A stretch of 64,000 nt of DNA from an uncultured Gammaproteobacteria bacterium (lineage in GTDB: Bacteria; Pseudomonadota; Gammaproteobacteria; Arenicellales; Poriferihabitantaceae), in assembly GCA_947259885.1 (NCBI GenBank), contig CAMYNW010000002.1:182847-246846 (forward strand), read 5' to 3'. The translations under genes and the position numbers were made by a program. The notes under the pieces are model-generated. The model saw only the letters and a program-made list of their open reading frames with translations. It did no database searches and was not told the DNA's origin. Below are positions 26,045-34,809 of the stretch, piece after piece. The first letter of the stretch is position 1. Each line of letters begins with the position of its first letter.

Positions 26045-28963
26045 TCAAGTGCCGATTATTACTCTCAGAGCATCGAGTCTTATTTTTGATTGCTCTAACC
26101 GTGAGGTGACAACACGCAACTGGTCACGCAGAAATTCTATTTCCTCCTCCCGTACATTGGGATTAACGTCGATAAGCGCCTCCAAACGATGGATTTCCTT
26201 CTCAAGTGTTTCGCGCGATCTCGAAACTGCGTCTGAGAGAATATCTGGAGCCAATCGATTCGCCAGCTTCTCGCTGGCCGCCACCATCTTACGTAAAAGC
26301 ACATCACGAGCGGCAACTAGCCTGCGAGCCATGTCTGGTCGCAGTTTTTCCGCGGGTTTGTCGATAGCACTGTAACTAGGCAGATGGTCGAGTCGCTTCC
26401 CGGTCTGATCTATAAATACCCGAATTGCAGTCGGGGGTAGGTAGCGTCCACTATGTAAAGAGTCAGTCGAAGCAGACTCTAATATATATACAGATTCGAG
26501 CATAATGGTCCCCCGCGCCACCCCATCAATCGGAACTGCAATCACTGAAGTATTGCCAAGCTCGCCCGCCTGCACCAGGTCCATAGCCCCGATTACTAAT
26601 GGGTGATCCCAACTAAGATAAGTGACATCCTCATAACTTAGAGCGATGTCACGGGAATAGGTGACAGTCAGGCCATCCTCGGGAAGTTGAGGAAAGGGTA
26701 CTGCAAGATGGGTTCCTGCATTGATCGCATAACAACCTTCTGAATGGATCTCATGTTCAACCCCGAAACAATCAAAAACGGTCTCCATGTATTGCTGCAG
26801 TGTAGATGACTGGTCATGCTCCAGAGCTAGTGCACGCAGCCGCTCCGCGACTAACGGCCTACAGGAGTTATACTCCAGCAATCGATCTCGCCCGTGTCTT
26901 AGCGCATCCGTCAATTCACGATAGTGTGCAGCACTTTCATCAATTAGTGACCGATAATCTCGTTCTGGAAAATGCAATGCCGCGGTCAGTGCATCCTGAA
27001 CTCGAGCGAATACAGCATGTCCGACCGGACAGGTGCTCGAGAAGGCGTTGAGGCCTTCTTGGTACCATCGATACATTATTTCCTGGGCAGTGTCTTGGAT
27101 GTACAGCACATGGACGTGAATCGTTTCAGTTTGACCGATCCGATCCAGGCGACCGATCCTTTGCTCGAGCAGGTCTGGATTGAGCGGCAGATCGAAAAGT
27201 ACCAGATGATGAGAGAACTGAAAGTTTCGACCCTCACTGCCAATTTCGGAACAGATTAAAACCCGGGAACCCGAAATTTGATCGGCAAAGTAGGCTGCGG
27301 CACGATCTCTTTCTATCAGCGACATACCCTCATGGAACACAGCCGCGTTGATTCCCTTCGTGTCTCTGAACCATCCCGCCAAATCCAAAGCAGTATCGGC
27401 GCTAGCCGCAATCACCAATACTTTTTGCCTGCGATTTAATTGTAGAACTTCTGCAAGCGCTTGTACCCGAGGATCCACTGCAGTCCACTCGGGTCCGTCA
27501 GAAATAACCTGATAGAGTAATTCAGGACAAAGCAGTAGTTGCATTTCAGACAACTGCGATCCCGCAATTTCTGTGAAAGCTTGGGCATAATGTTGTGGCA
27601 ATTGTAAAGGATAGTCGTGCACGATCCTTTTGGGAAAGCCTTTGACCGCTGCACGGGTGTTCCTAAACAAAACTCTGCCAGTGCCATGTCTATCCACAAG
27701 GTTATCCACCAGTCGGTCGACCGTTGCCTGTTTTACACTCCGCGCTTCATTGGGATTTTTGAGAATTGAGATCAATGGTTCAGATTGCTCACCGAGCTTG
27801 CCACCAATCACCTCGAGGCTGGAATTGGTAATTGGCGTATCGTCATCCAGCAGCGCTTCGACTGCTTTCGCCACCGGCTCGTACTCTGCCTCCTCTTTCA
27901 CAAAGCTTTGAAAATCAGGAAACCGCTGTGGATCCAAAAGACGCAATCGAGCGAAGTGGCTTGATTTGCCTAGCTGCTCGGGTGTCGCGGTTAAAAGCAA
28001 AATGCCCTTGATCCCTGACGCTAGTTGTTCAACCAGCTGATATTCGAATCCTGGTTCTTGCTCCGACCATTCAAGATGATGGGCCTCATCGAGCACCAGC
28101 AAATCCCAGCTGCCGTCTCTGCAGAGCTTGTAGTAATCCGGGCGAGAACAAAGAAAATCTAGACTGCAAAGTACCAGTTGCTCAGTGTGAAACGGATTGA
28201 CAACTTCTGCTTGCGTAGTGGTGTCCGTTTCATCCCCTTCCTCTTGTGCAGTCAATGCTTCCATTCTATCGGCGTCAAAAATACGAAACCGTAAATTGAA
28301 CCGCCGCAGCATCTCGACTAACCATTGGTGCACCAGCGATTCAGGCACCACAATCAAGACCCGCTGCGCTCGCTCAGTAACCAGCTGATGGTGAATGATC
28401 ATGCCGGCTTCGATTGTTTTACCAAGGCCAACCTCATCAGCCAGTAAAACTCTGGGGGCGTAACGATTAGCCACCTCGTTGGCTATGTAGAGCTGGTGCG
28501 GAATCAATCCGATCCGGCTTCCAGTAAGTCCGCGAAGTGGATCCTGCTCAGATAACGATTTTAGTAGCTGGGTTTTATACCGCAGCTCAAACCATGCATC
28601 CCTGTCAATTTGTCCATTAAACAATCGCTCCGTGGGGCGATTGAGTTGGATAAAATTGTTCAACGCGCTTTCTTCCACCTCGTGGACTGCTCCTAAATTG
28701 TCCTGAGCGACATAGGTCAATAGTGCATCCTGTTCCCTGACGTCCGTCACCTCAAGAACTTCCTCATCCTGAGTCAATATGTGGTCTCCGGGCGCAAACC
28801 GAACTCGCGTAAGCGGCACCGATTCTTTGGCATAAACGAATGATTCGCCCACAGCCATAAAGATAATCGTCACGGTTCGGAAATCGGTACTGACAACAGT
28901 GCCCAATCCCATTTGCAACTGCGCGTCATTAATCCAGCGCTGTCCAGGGATAAAATCGGCCAT
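26045..28963 (-). CDS. rapA: RNA polymerase-associated helicase RapA
   Basis: 972 residues, full length. RapA is a Swi2/Snf2-type ATPase that recycles RNA polymerase. The N-terminal tandem Tudor-like region begins FIPGQRWINDAQLQMGLGTV. The motor has LADEVGLGKTIEAG (motif I), LVLDEAHHLEW (motif II), LLLTATPEQLG (motif III) and a C-terminal helicase lobe ending QRIGRLDRIGQ. The RapA-specific C-terminal domains follow. It forms an operon with srkA. Confidence 0.96.
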   Translation of the reverse strand: MADFIPGQRWINDAQLQMGLGTVVSTDFRTVTIIFMAVGESFVYAKESVPLTRVRFAPGDHILTQDEEVLEVTDVREQDALLTYVAQDNLGAVHEVEESALNNFIQLNRPTERLFNGQIDRDAWFELRYKTQLLKSLSEQDPLRGLTGSRIGLIPHQLYIANEVANRYAPRVLLADEVGLGKTIEAGMIIHHQLVTERAQRVLIVVPESLVHQWLVEMLRRFNLRFRIFDADRMEALTAQEEGDETDTTTQAEVVNPFHTEQLVLCSLDFLCSRPDYYKLCRDGSWDLLVLDEAHHLEWSEQEPGFEYQLVEQLASGIKGILLLTATPEQLGKSSHFARLRLLDPQRFPDFQSFVKEEAEYEPVAKAVEALLDDDTPITNSSLEVIGGKLGEQSEPLISILKNPNEARSVKQATVDRLVDNLVDRHGTGRVLFRNTRAAVKGFPKRIVHDYPLQLPQHYAQAFTEIAGSQLSEMQLLLCPELLYQVISDGPEWTAVDPRVQALAEVLQLNRRQKVLVIAASADTALDLAGWFRDTKGINAAVFHEGMSLIERDRAAAYFADQISGSRVLICSEIGSEGRNFQFSHHLVLFDLPLNPDLLEQRIGRLDRIGQTETIHVHVLYIQDTAQEIMYRWYQEGLNAFSSTCPVGHAVFARVQDALTAALHFPERDYRSLIDESAAHYRELTDALRHGRDRLLEYNSCRPLVAERLRALALEHDQSSTLQQYMETVFDCFGVEHEIHSEGCYAINAGTHLAVPFPQLPEDGLTVTYSRDIALSYEDVTYLSWDHPLVIGAMDLVQAGELGNTSVIAVPIDGVARGTIMLESVYILESASTDSLHSGRYLPPTAIRVFIDQTGKRLDHLPSYSAIDKPAEKLRPDMARRLVAARDVLLRKMVAASEKLANRLAPDILSDAVSRSRETLEKEIHRLEALIDVNPNVREEEIEFLRDQLRVVTSRLEQSKIRLDALRVIIGT

Positions 28964-29035
28964 TCGACTAGGGAGTCCTATGGGTTACAATTAGAGGCTG
29001 CGTATTGTATTCGAATTTTAATCACTTTCAGCCAG

Positions 29036-29569
29036 GTGAACGCCCCCACTGTTGCTCCAATCGACAGTTCCCAGAAGACCAAGGTAATTGGCCGGACCAA
29101 TCAATTGGTAGAAGAAGCTGTGGCCATGTTTAAAATGCCTTTACGCCCTATTCTGGTTCGATTCGATCTCAGGGGCCGCAGTGCTGGCATGTTCCGGGTT
29201 CGAGACCTGCAGCCGGAAATTCGTTACAACCCATGGATTTTCGCCCGATTTTTCGAATCAAATATGGCACAGACCATTCCTCATGAGGTTGCCCACTATG
29301 TGGTGTACCTTCTTTTCGGAAGGCATGGCGTCAAGCCTCATGGAAAAGAATGGCGAAAGGTGATGCTGGCCTTTGGCTGCGTGCCGAGAACGACTTGTGA
29401 TTATGACCTGCACGGCATTCCAGTACGCCGGTTAAGACGATACAGTTATCGTTGCAATTGTAGCGATCATCAGGTGAGCAGCATTCGACATAACCGCATG
29501 GTCAAATATCATATTCAGTATCTTTGTCGTGTCTGTGGTCAACCGCTTAAGCAACAGGATGATTTATGA
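29036..29569 (+). CDS. SprT-like zinc metallopeptidase-domain protein
   Basis: About 177 residues from a GTG at 29036. The open frame runs back to 28913 inside rapA, so the exact start is uncertain. The metallopeptidase motif HEVAHYVVY (residues ~80-90) is followed by a His in GVKPHGKEWRKVM, the SprT-like pattern. The C-terminus has a zinc-ribbon-like arrangement (YRCNCSDHQ and YLCRVCGQPL). It is divergent from rapA. Its stop overlaps the ATG of a broken GIY-YIG gene as ATGA, suggesting the two were once co-translated. Confidence 0.85.
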   Translation: MNAPTVAPIDSSQKTKVIGRTNQLVEEAVAMFKMPLRPILVRFDLRGRSAGMFRVRDLQPEIRYNPWIFARFFESNMAQTIPHEVAHYVVYLLFGRHGVKPHGKEWRKVMLAFGCVPRTTCDYDLHGIPVRRLRRYSYRCNCSDHQVSSIRHNRMVKYHIQYLCRVCGQPLKQQDDL

Positions 29570-29792
29570 GAAATTGGTATATTTACATCATTCGCTGTGC
29601 CGATCAGAGTTTGTATAACACAATAATGGTTGCGCAGCCGCGCGCTATACCCGCGGACGGCGCCCTGTGTCCCTTGTTTACTTCGAGACTGCGGCGGACA
29701 GATCTATTGCCTGTCGGCGTGAATACCAGATCAAACAATTAAATCGATCAAATAAACAGAAGTTGTTGGCAAATTTTAATTCCCAGATGTGA
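29566..29792 (+). pseudogene. Broken GIY-YIG nuclease-domain gene
   Basis: ATG 29566 begins MRNWYIYIIRCADQSLYNT, the start of a small YhbQ-type GIY-YIG protein. From about 29622 the family sequence continues in another frame (NNGCAAARYTRGRRPVSLVY, then FETAADRSIACRREYQIKQL) to a TGA at 29790. About twelve residues that should join the two parts, including the conserved GIT-DL-RR helix with the catalytic Arg, are missing. The frame also shifts. A small internal deletion explains both. The rest is well conserved, so the event looks recent, or it is an assembly or sequencing error. Confidence 0.8.
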
Positions 29793-29811
29793 TCTCTAGT
29801 TTGATTGCGTT

Positions 29812-30618
29812 ATGAGTCCTCGTATAAAAGCTTTTCTGATTCACCTTGGCATTAGCTTGCTTATCTTAGCTGCGCTCCTCTACGTTATAGTATTCATCTG
29901 GTACCCGCCGCCGTTCTTTGCCAAAGATGGAGGATGGCAGGGTGTGCGCTTGATAACCGGCGTTGATCTAGTGCTTGGCCCTATGCTGACTTTAGCGGTG
30001 TATAACACTCGCAAAGGATTACGCAAGTTAAAATTTGATCTATTAGTAATAGCAATCATCCAGTTTTCTAGTCTAGCTGTGGGCTGCTGGATCGTAGCAG
30101 ATCAGAGAACGGCTCTGGTCACCTTCTCCAACAATCGATTCGTCTCGATGTCCCAATCCCAGGTCACCGACTCTGGCGTAACTGAGCAGGTACTTGCCTC
30201 ATTGCAAGATCAAAGACCTCCCATGGCATATGTGGCACTTCCCGATGACCAGGCCGAGCGGGCCAGAGTGGTGATGGAAAACCTGGGTGGAGAACCTCTA
30301 TTCAAGCGCGGTGATTTGTATGAGCCGCTCACTCTTGAAAACCGCTTGAAAATTGTTGAACAAGGATATGATCTCAGCTTGGTTGCCAAATTAAGTGATG
30401 AGTTATCCAAGATAGTAGGTGATTTTTTCAAGAAATCTGGAGTAACTTCAGAACGCGTTGTGGCCTTACCATTGTATTGCCGCTATGGTGTTTTATCTCT
30501 AGTTTTGGATCAGGAAAATGGGGAAATTATCGACACCATAGCCATCAATCACGACCAGCTCATTGCATCGCTCTCTAAAGGAAAACAACCAGACCCGACA
30601 TCTTCTAGTGGAAATTAA
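29812..30618 (+). CDS. TfpX/TfpZ-family type IV pilin accessory protein
   Basis: 268 residues. The N-terminus MSPRIKAFLIHLGISLLILAALLYVIVFIWYP-type pattern, the FFAKDGGWQGVRLITGVDLVLGP-like motif and GPMLTLAVYNTRKG identify the TfpX/TfpZ family. Members are inner-membrane chaperones that help assemble or stabilise specific pilins. Three to four hydrophobic helices occupy residues 10-100, and the rest is periplasmic. No pilin gene is adjacent, although a PilT-like ATPase is encoded at 56000. Confidence 0.85.
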   Translation: MSPRIKAFLIHLGISLLILAALLYVIVFIWYPPPFFAKDGGWQGVRLITGVDLVLGPMLTLAVYNTRKGLRKLKFDLLVIAIIQFSSLAVGCWIVADQRTALVTFSNNRFVSMSQSQVTDSGVTEQVLASLQDQRPPMAYVALPDDQAERARVVMENLGGEPLFKRGDLYEPLTLENRLKIVEQGYDLSLVAKLSDELSKIVGDFFKKSGVTSERVVALPLYCRYGVLSLVLDQENGEIIDTIAINHDQLIASLSKGKQPDPTSSSGN

Positions 30619-30663
30619 CCGCGCCAGTGGTTGGCCTGCTTAGGTATCTGTTTGTAAAGATCG

Positions 30664-31371
30664 ATGAGTTATACTTCATCGCTGAAAAACGCGCCGTCGC
30701 ATTCCGTGATTACAAGAAAAATATTTATCCTGATTCTATTGCTGTCGCTGGCTGGTTGTGGAGGTGGAGACAACAATACCGAGACGGGAGCGGGGGAAAC
30801 CGCAGAGGCAGGGGTTGCAACCACTGAAGAAGGCACTCCGCCAGAAGCAGACGAACCGCTACCTCTTGAGCGATTAATCGTGGTTATTGGCGACAGCATC
30901 GGCGCCGGTGTCGGCGCGAGCACAAATTTTCCCGCCATCCTGCAGGGCCTCACTGGAATTACAGTAATCAATGTCAGTACTCCCGGTATCAGCGCTGAAG
31001 GTGGGGCAAGTAAAGCACCAAGCCTGATAGAGCGATTCCGTCCCATGTATTTGGTAGTATTACTGGGCACCAACAATGCTGTGGGTGCCGCAGGAGGCAT
31101 AAGCGGCGCCATCAACAGCCTTCAGTTTGCTGCCAGCGTCGCGCGTGGCGAGGGAGTTATCCCGGTAATCGGTACTTTGCCGCCAATCAGCCGAGATGCC
31201 GCTGAGAATGCCGCGGCCTCCGCTATTAGCGGCGGTATTCTGGGAATCGGCGGCGCACGAATTGCCCGTATCAATGGTTCGGTCAGCATCTCTGATATTT
31301 CAGATGGACTGCATCCGAACGATAACGGTCAAAGCATTATAGCCAGCTTGTTCGCGGCACAAATCTATTGA
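30664..31371 (+). CDS. SGNH/GDSL-hydrolase lipoprotein
   Basis: 235 residues. A signal peptide (FILILLLSLAGC) ends in a lipobox with Cys near residue 32, then an acidic linker. The SGNH blocks are GDSIGAG (nucleophile Ser), GTNN and the C-terminal DGLHPND with the Asp-His pair. It is probably an outer-membrane or periplasmic esterase of unknown substrate. A GTG at 30706 would give a shorter, more standard signal peptide. It ends 14 bases before livG, so it appears to be the first gene of the transporter operon. Confidence 0.85.
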   Translation: MSYTSSLKNAPSHSVITRKIFILILLLSLAGCGGGDNNTETGAGETAEAGVATTEEGTPPEADEPLPLERLIVVIGDSIGAGVGASTNFPAILQGLTGITVINVSTPGISAEGGASKAPSLIERFRPMYLVVLLGTNNAVGAAGGISGAINSLQFAASVARGEGVIPVIGTLPPISRDAAENAAASAISGGILGIGGARIARINGSVSISDISDGLHPNDNGQSIIASLFAAQIY

Positions 31372-31384
31372 GGAAACGACAACA

Positions 31385-32146
31385 GTGCTGGAGGTAAAAG
31401 ATCTTAATATTAATTTTGGCGGTGTACAGGCCGTGCGAGATTGCAATTTTACGATTGAGAACGGCACCATTACCGGCCTGATCGGACCCAACGGCGCTGG
31501 CAAAACCACAACTTTTAATATGATAGCCGGCGCGCTCCGACCCTCTTCGGGCCGGATCATTTATCAGGGTGAGGACATTGCTGGTCTGCCCACCCATGAA
31601 ATGTTCCATCGCGGAATCGTAAGAACTTTCCAGATTCCGCACGAATTCGGCCTCATGACAGTTCTCGAAAACCTCATGGTAGTGCCCCCGGAGCAGCCTG
31701 GAGAAAATCTTCTACACACCTGGTTCTCGAGTGGAAAAGTCCGGCGCCGGGAAAAAGAAGTGATGCAGCGGGCTGAAGAGGCACTGGAATTCCTTTCGAT
31801 ATCCCACCTACGAGACGAACAGGCTAAGAACCTGTCGGGCGGCCAGAAGAAACTACTGGAGCTCGGCCGTACCATGATGACTGATGCCAGATTGGTACTT
31901 CTCGATGAACCTGGAGCCGGGGTCAATCCAACTCTTCTGCTAAAAATCCGCGAAATGATTGCCAGTCTCAAAGAACAGCGCGGTTATACATTTTGCGTCA
32001 TCGAACACGACATGGACCTAATCGCCAGTTTGTGCAGCCCCGTGATTGTGCTGGCAGAGGGGACGGTTTTGACCCAGGGCGAGATGGTAGATATTCGGCG
32101 CAATGCAGAAGTACTGGATGCATACTTAGGTGGAGGCGAAGACTAG
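31385..32146 (+). CDS. livG: Branched-chain amino acid-type ABC ATPase (LivG)
   Basis: 253 residues. Walker A GPNGAGKTT, signature LSGGQKKLLELGR and Walker B LVLLDEPGAGVNP are intact. The LivG subclass is recognised from the segment RTFQIPHEFGLMTVLENLMV. It energises uptake through LivH/LivM. The stop TAG overlaps the GTG start of livF. The start is GTG at 31385. Confidence 0.9.
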   Translation: MLEVKDLNINFGGVQAVRDCNFTIENGTITGLIGPNGAGKTTTFNMIAGALRPSSGRIIYQGEDIAGLPTHEMFHRGIVRTFQIPHEFGLMTVLENLMVVPPEQPGENLLHTWFSSGKVRRREKEVMQRAEEALEFLSISHLRDEQAKNLSGGQKKLLELGRTMMTDARLVLLDEPGAGVNPTLLLKIREMIASLKEQRGYTFCVIEHDMDLIASLCSPVIVLAEGTVLTQGEMVDIRRNAEVLDAYLGGGED

Positions 32147-32871
32147 TGGCGGTCCTTTCACTCGATCAGGTAGTCGGTGGCTATGGTGATACTCAGATTC
32201 TTCATGGTGTATCGATGCACGTAGACGAGGGTGAAATCGTTGTTATTATTGGCCCTAACGGCGCAGGCAAGTCTACGGTGATGAAAGCCGTGTTTGGATT
32301 GCTAAATTTATCCAGTGGCCGTGTATTACTCGATGATAACGAGATCACTAATATGCCAACCGAGATGGTGGTTCGCCAAGGTGTCTGCTACGTTCCCCAA
32401 ACTGCCAATATATTTCCTAGTCTGACAGTGGAAGAAAATCTTGAAATGGGGGCATATGTCCGTAACGATGATTTCCGCCCAAGAATGGCTGAAATCTACG
32501 ATCTGTTTCCACCATTACTTGAGAAAAGAAAGCATCCGGCCGGCACGCTTTCTGGAGGACAACGACAAATGGTGGCGATGGGAAAGGCCATGATGCTGGA
32601 GCCGAAAATATTATTGCTCGATGAGCCAACTGCTGGCCTCTCTCCAAAGTTTCGTGGAGAAATCTTCTCGATTATTCGAACTGTAAACAACGCCGGTACC
32701 CCAATCCTGATGGTAGAACAGAATGCCAAGCAAGCACTCAAGATTGCTGGTCGAGGGTATGTACTGGTGGACGGAAAAAATAAATTTGAGGGCGCAGGTC
32801 AGGCTTTGCTAGACGACCCAGAGGTGGGGGAAATGTTCCTTGGTGGCGGCTCACACAAGGTGGCTTCATGA
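32146..32871 (+). CDS. livF: Branched-chain amino acid-type ABC ATPase (LivF)
   Basis: About 241 residues from GTG 32146, which overlaps the livG stop as TAGTG. The frame is open further upstream, but that part is antisense-free overlap with livG and lacks homology. Walker A GPNGAGKST, signature LSGGQRQMVAMGKA and Walker B ILLLDEPTAGLSP are present, with the LivF hallmark VCYVPQTANIFPSLTVEENL. It overlaps livH by 4 bases. Confidence 0.91.
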   Translation: MAVLSLDQVVGGYGDTQILHGVSMHVDEGEIVVIIGPNGAGKSTVMKAVFGLLNLSSGRVLLDDNEITNMPTEMVVRQGVCYVPQTANIFPSLTVEENLEMGAYVRNDDFRPRMAEIYDLFPPLLEKRKHPAGTLSGGQRQMVAMGKAMMLEPKILLLDEPTAGLSPKFRGEIFSIIRTVNNAGTPILMVEQNAKQALKIAGRGYVLVDGKNKFEGAGQALLDDPEVGEMFLGGGSHKVAS

Positions 32872-33767
32872 TCGCTTTGATGGAATTTATTAATTTCTAT
32901 CTGATACCAGGCGTAGTATTAGGCAGTATCTACGCCCTCGGAGCCGTTGGAATCACCTTGACATTCGGCATTTTGCGATTTGCCAACTTCGCCCATGGCG
33001 AAACCATGACTTTGGGTGTTTATTTCACCTGGACCCTGATGCAGATTACTCCGTTTCACCCACTGGTCATCCTGCCCGCTTCGATGTTATTGACAGTAAT
33101 AGTTGTGCTCGGAATCGATCGCGTGTTCTATAAACCATTTCGTGCCTCTCCGACGATCATGGTGGTGATGGCGTCGTTTGGCATCATGCTGATGGTGCGC
33201 TCGATCATTCAGTTCATCTGGGGTGTTCAGCTGAAAGGACTTGTGCCGGGCATTCAGCGGCCCATGCTCCTGTTTGACTCATTAAGGATATCACCAAAGC
33301 ACATGGTAATCATCGCGTCGGCAGTGGTTCTGGTACTGGCGATTCACCTTCTGCTCAGCCGGACCAAAATCGGAAAAGCAATGCGAGCCATGTCAGACTC
33401 TCCCGAACTGGCACGGCTCACCGGTATAGGCACTGAAAAAATCGTGATGACAACATGGGTAGTAGGCGCCAGCCTCGCTTGTGCTGCTGGTGTTTTTCTA
33501 GCTTACGACACCCACGTAGAAACCATGATGGGATTCAAACTCCTGTTACCTATGTTCGCAGCTGCGATCCTGGGTGGCGTCGGAAAACCTTATGGGGCCA
33601 TTGCTGGCGGACTCATCATCGGTCTAGTTGAAGAACTCTCGAGCTATCCCTGGATAGGCACCGAACCCCTGCTTAACCCTGGCTACAAAGCAGGTGTTGC
33701 TTTTGCAATCATGGTCCTGATGCTCTTGTGGCGCCCCAGTGGGCTTTTCCGAGGCAGGGTATTTTAG
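32868..33767 (+). CDS. livH: Branched-chain amino acid-type permease (LivH)
   Basis: 299 residues with about eight membrane helices, BPD_transp_2 class. The segment GSIYALGAVGITLTFGILRFANFAHGE near residue 20-45 is the LivH hallmark, and AILGGVGKPYGAIAGGLIIG follows in the C-terminal half. It starts by an ATGA overlap with livF and ends ten bases before livM. Confidence 0.91.
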   Translation: MIALMEFINFYLIPGVVLGSIYALGAVGITLTFGILRFANFAHGETMTLGVYFTWTLMQITPFHPLVILPASMLLTVIVVLGIDRVFYKPFRASPTIMVVMASFGIMLMVRSIIQFIWGVQLKGLVPGIQRPMLLFDSLRISPKHMVIIASAVVLVLAIHLLLSRTKIGKAMRAMSDSPELARLTGIGTEKIVMTTWVVGASLACAAGVFLAYDTHVETMMGFKLLLPMFAAAILGGVGKPYGAIAGGLIIGLVEELSSYPWIGTEPLLNPGYKAGVAFAIMVLMLLWRPSGLFRGRVF

Positions 33768-33777
33768 GAACAAAAAG

Positions 33778-34728
33778 ATGGAACAAAGCTACGGTATTTT
33801 TCTTTATATAATCTCACTGGCCACTATGGGCGGCATATACGCTATGCTGACTTTAGGATTGAATATTCAATGGGGGTTCACCGGACTCTTTAATGTTGGT
33901 ATCGCTGGTTTTTTTGCGATTGGCGCTTATGTCTCAGCCATCTTAACCACACCAGAAACCACTCGGCACTTGGGTGGTTTCGAGCTGCCCTATATCCTTG
34001 GTTTTAGCGCGTCGATGGTTGTCACTGCATTGATAGCATGGGGAGTTGGTAAGGTCTGTCTCAGACTAAGAAGTGACTATCTTGCAATAGCGACTATTGG
34101 TATCGGTGAAATATTCCGGCTAGTTCTCAAAAACGAAACCTGGGCCACCAATGGACCGCGAGGGGTTTCAATGATACCAAAACCTTTTGAATCGCTAGCA
34201 GAGCCCTACAATCAATTGATGTTTCTGGCACTTGTCCTAGTCACTGTTGTAGTGATTTACCTGCTTATTGAAGCAGCATGTAAATCACCATGGGGGCGCG
34301 TGATGACCGCAATCAGAGAGAATGAACCAGCCGCCCGTGCAGCAGGCAAGAACGTCGAAAGATTCCGTATGGAGGCATTCGTGATAGGCTGTATGATTAT
34401 GGGGCTTGCCGGTGCGTTTACCGCGCAATACCTCAAATTTATCGACCCAAACGCTACCGAGTTAACCACTACTACATTTCTGGTGTGGGTTATGCTAATT
34501 GTCGGTGGTAGCGCCAATAATAAAGGTGCAATTTTAGGTGCGTTTGTAATGTGGACCGTGTGGTCAGCGTCGGAAATATTAACTAGTCGTTTACCGGACG
34601 ATATGGCTATTCGTACTGCGTATGTGCGAATCTTCCTGATCGGTCTCGCTTTACAAATCATGTTGCAGAAATTTCCAGGTGGCATAATTCCCGAAAAACG
34701 ACCAAAGCCATCGAGGTCACCGGAATGA
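33778..34728 (+). CDS. livM: Branched-chain amino acid-type permease (LivM)
   Basis: About 316 residues, hydrophobic, with the LivM hallmarks LGLNIQWGFTGLFNVGIAGFFAIGAY and LRSDYLAIATIGIGEI. ATG 33778, preceded by TAGGAAC, is preferred to an upstream start at 33739 that would overlap livH. It pairs with LivH to form the membrane channel. Confidence 0.91.
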   Translation: MEQSYGIFLYIISLATMGGIYAMLTLGLNIQWGFTGLFNVGIAGFFAIGAYVSAILTTPETTRHLGGFELPYILGFSASMVVTALIAWGVGKVCLRLRSDYLAIATIGIGEIFRLVLKNETWATNGPRGVSMIPKPFESLAEPYNQLMFLALVLVTVVVIYLLIEAACKSPWGRVMTAIRENEPAARAAGKNVERFRMEAFVIGCMIMGLAGAFTAQYLKFIDPNATELTTTTFLVWVMLIVGGSANNKGAILGAFVMWTVWSASEILTSRLPDDMAIRTAYVRIFLIGLALQIMLQKFPGGIIPEKRPKPSRSPE

Positions 34729-34809
34729 TTTCTGTTAGAAGCCCCGGGTGCAACCCAATTCTGCCCGTGTTAAATTTAATCAACCACAACTCATTGAGGA
34801 GTAATCTAA

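Noticed and set aside
28913..29035. Long N-terminal extension of the SprT-like protein
   Set aside because: It overlaps the rapA start in antisense and has no family similarity. A start near 29036 is more likely.
29570..29811. Short new ORF of about 57 codons from ATG 29566
   Set aside because: After codon ~19 its sequence has no family resemblance, while the GIY-YIG homology continues in another frame. A pseudogene explains it better.
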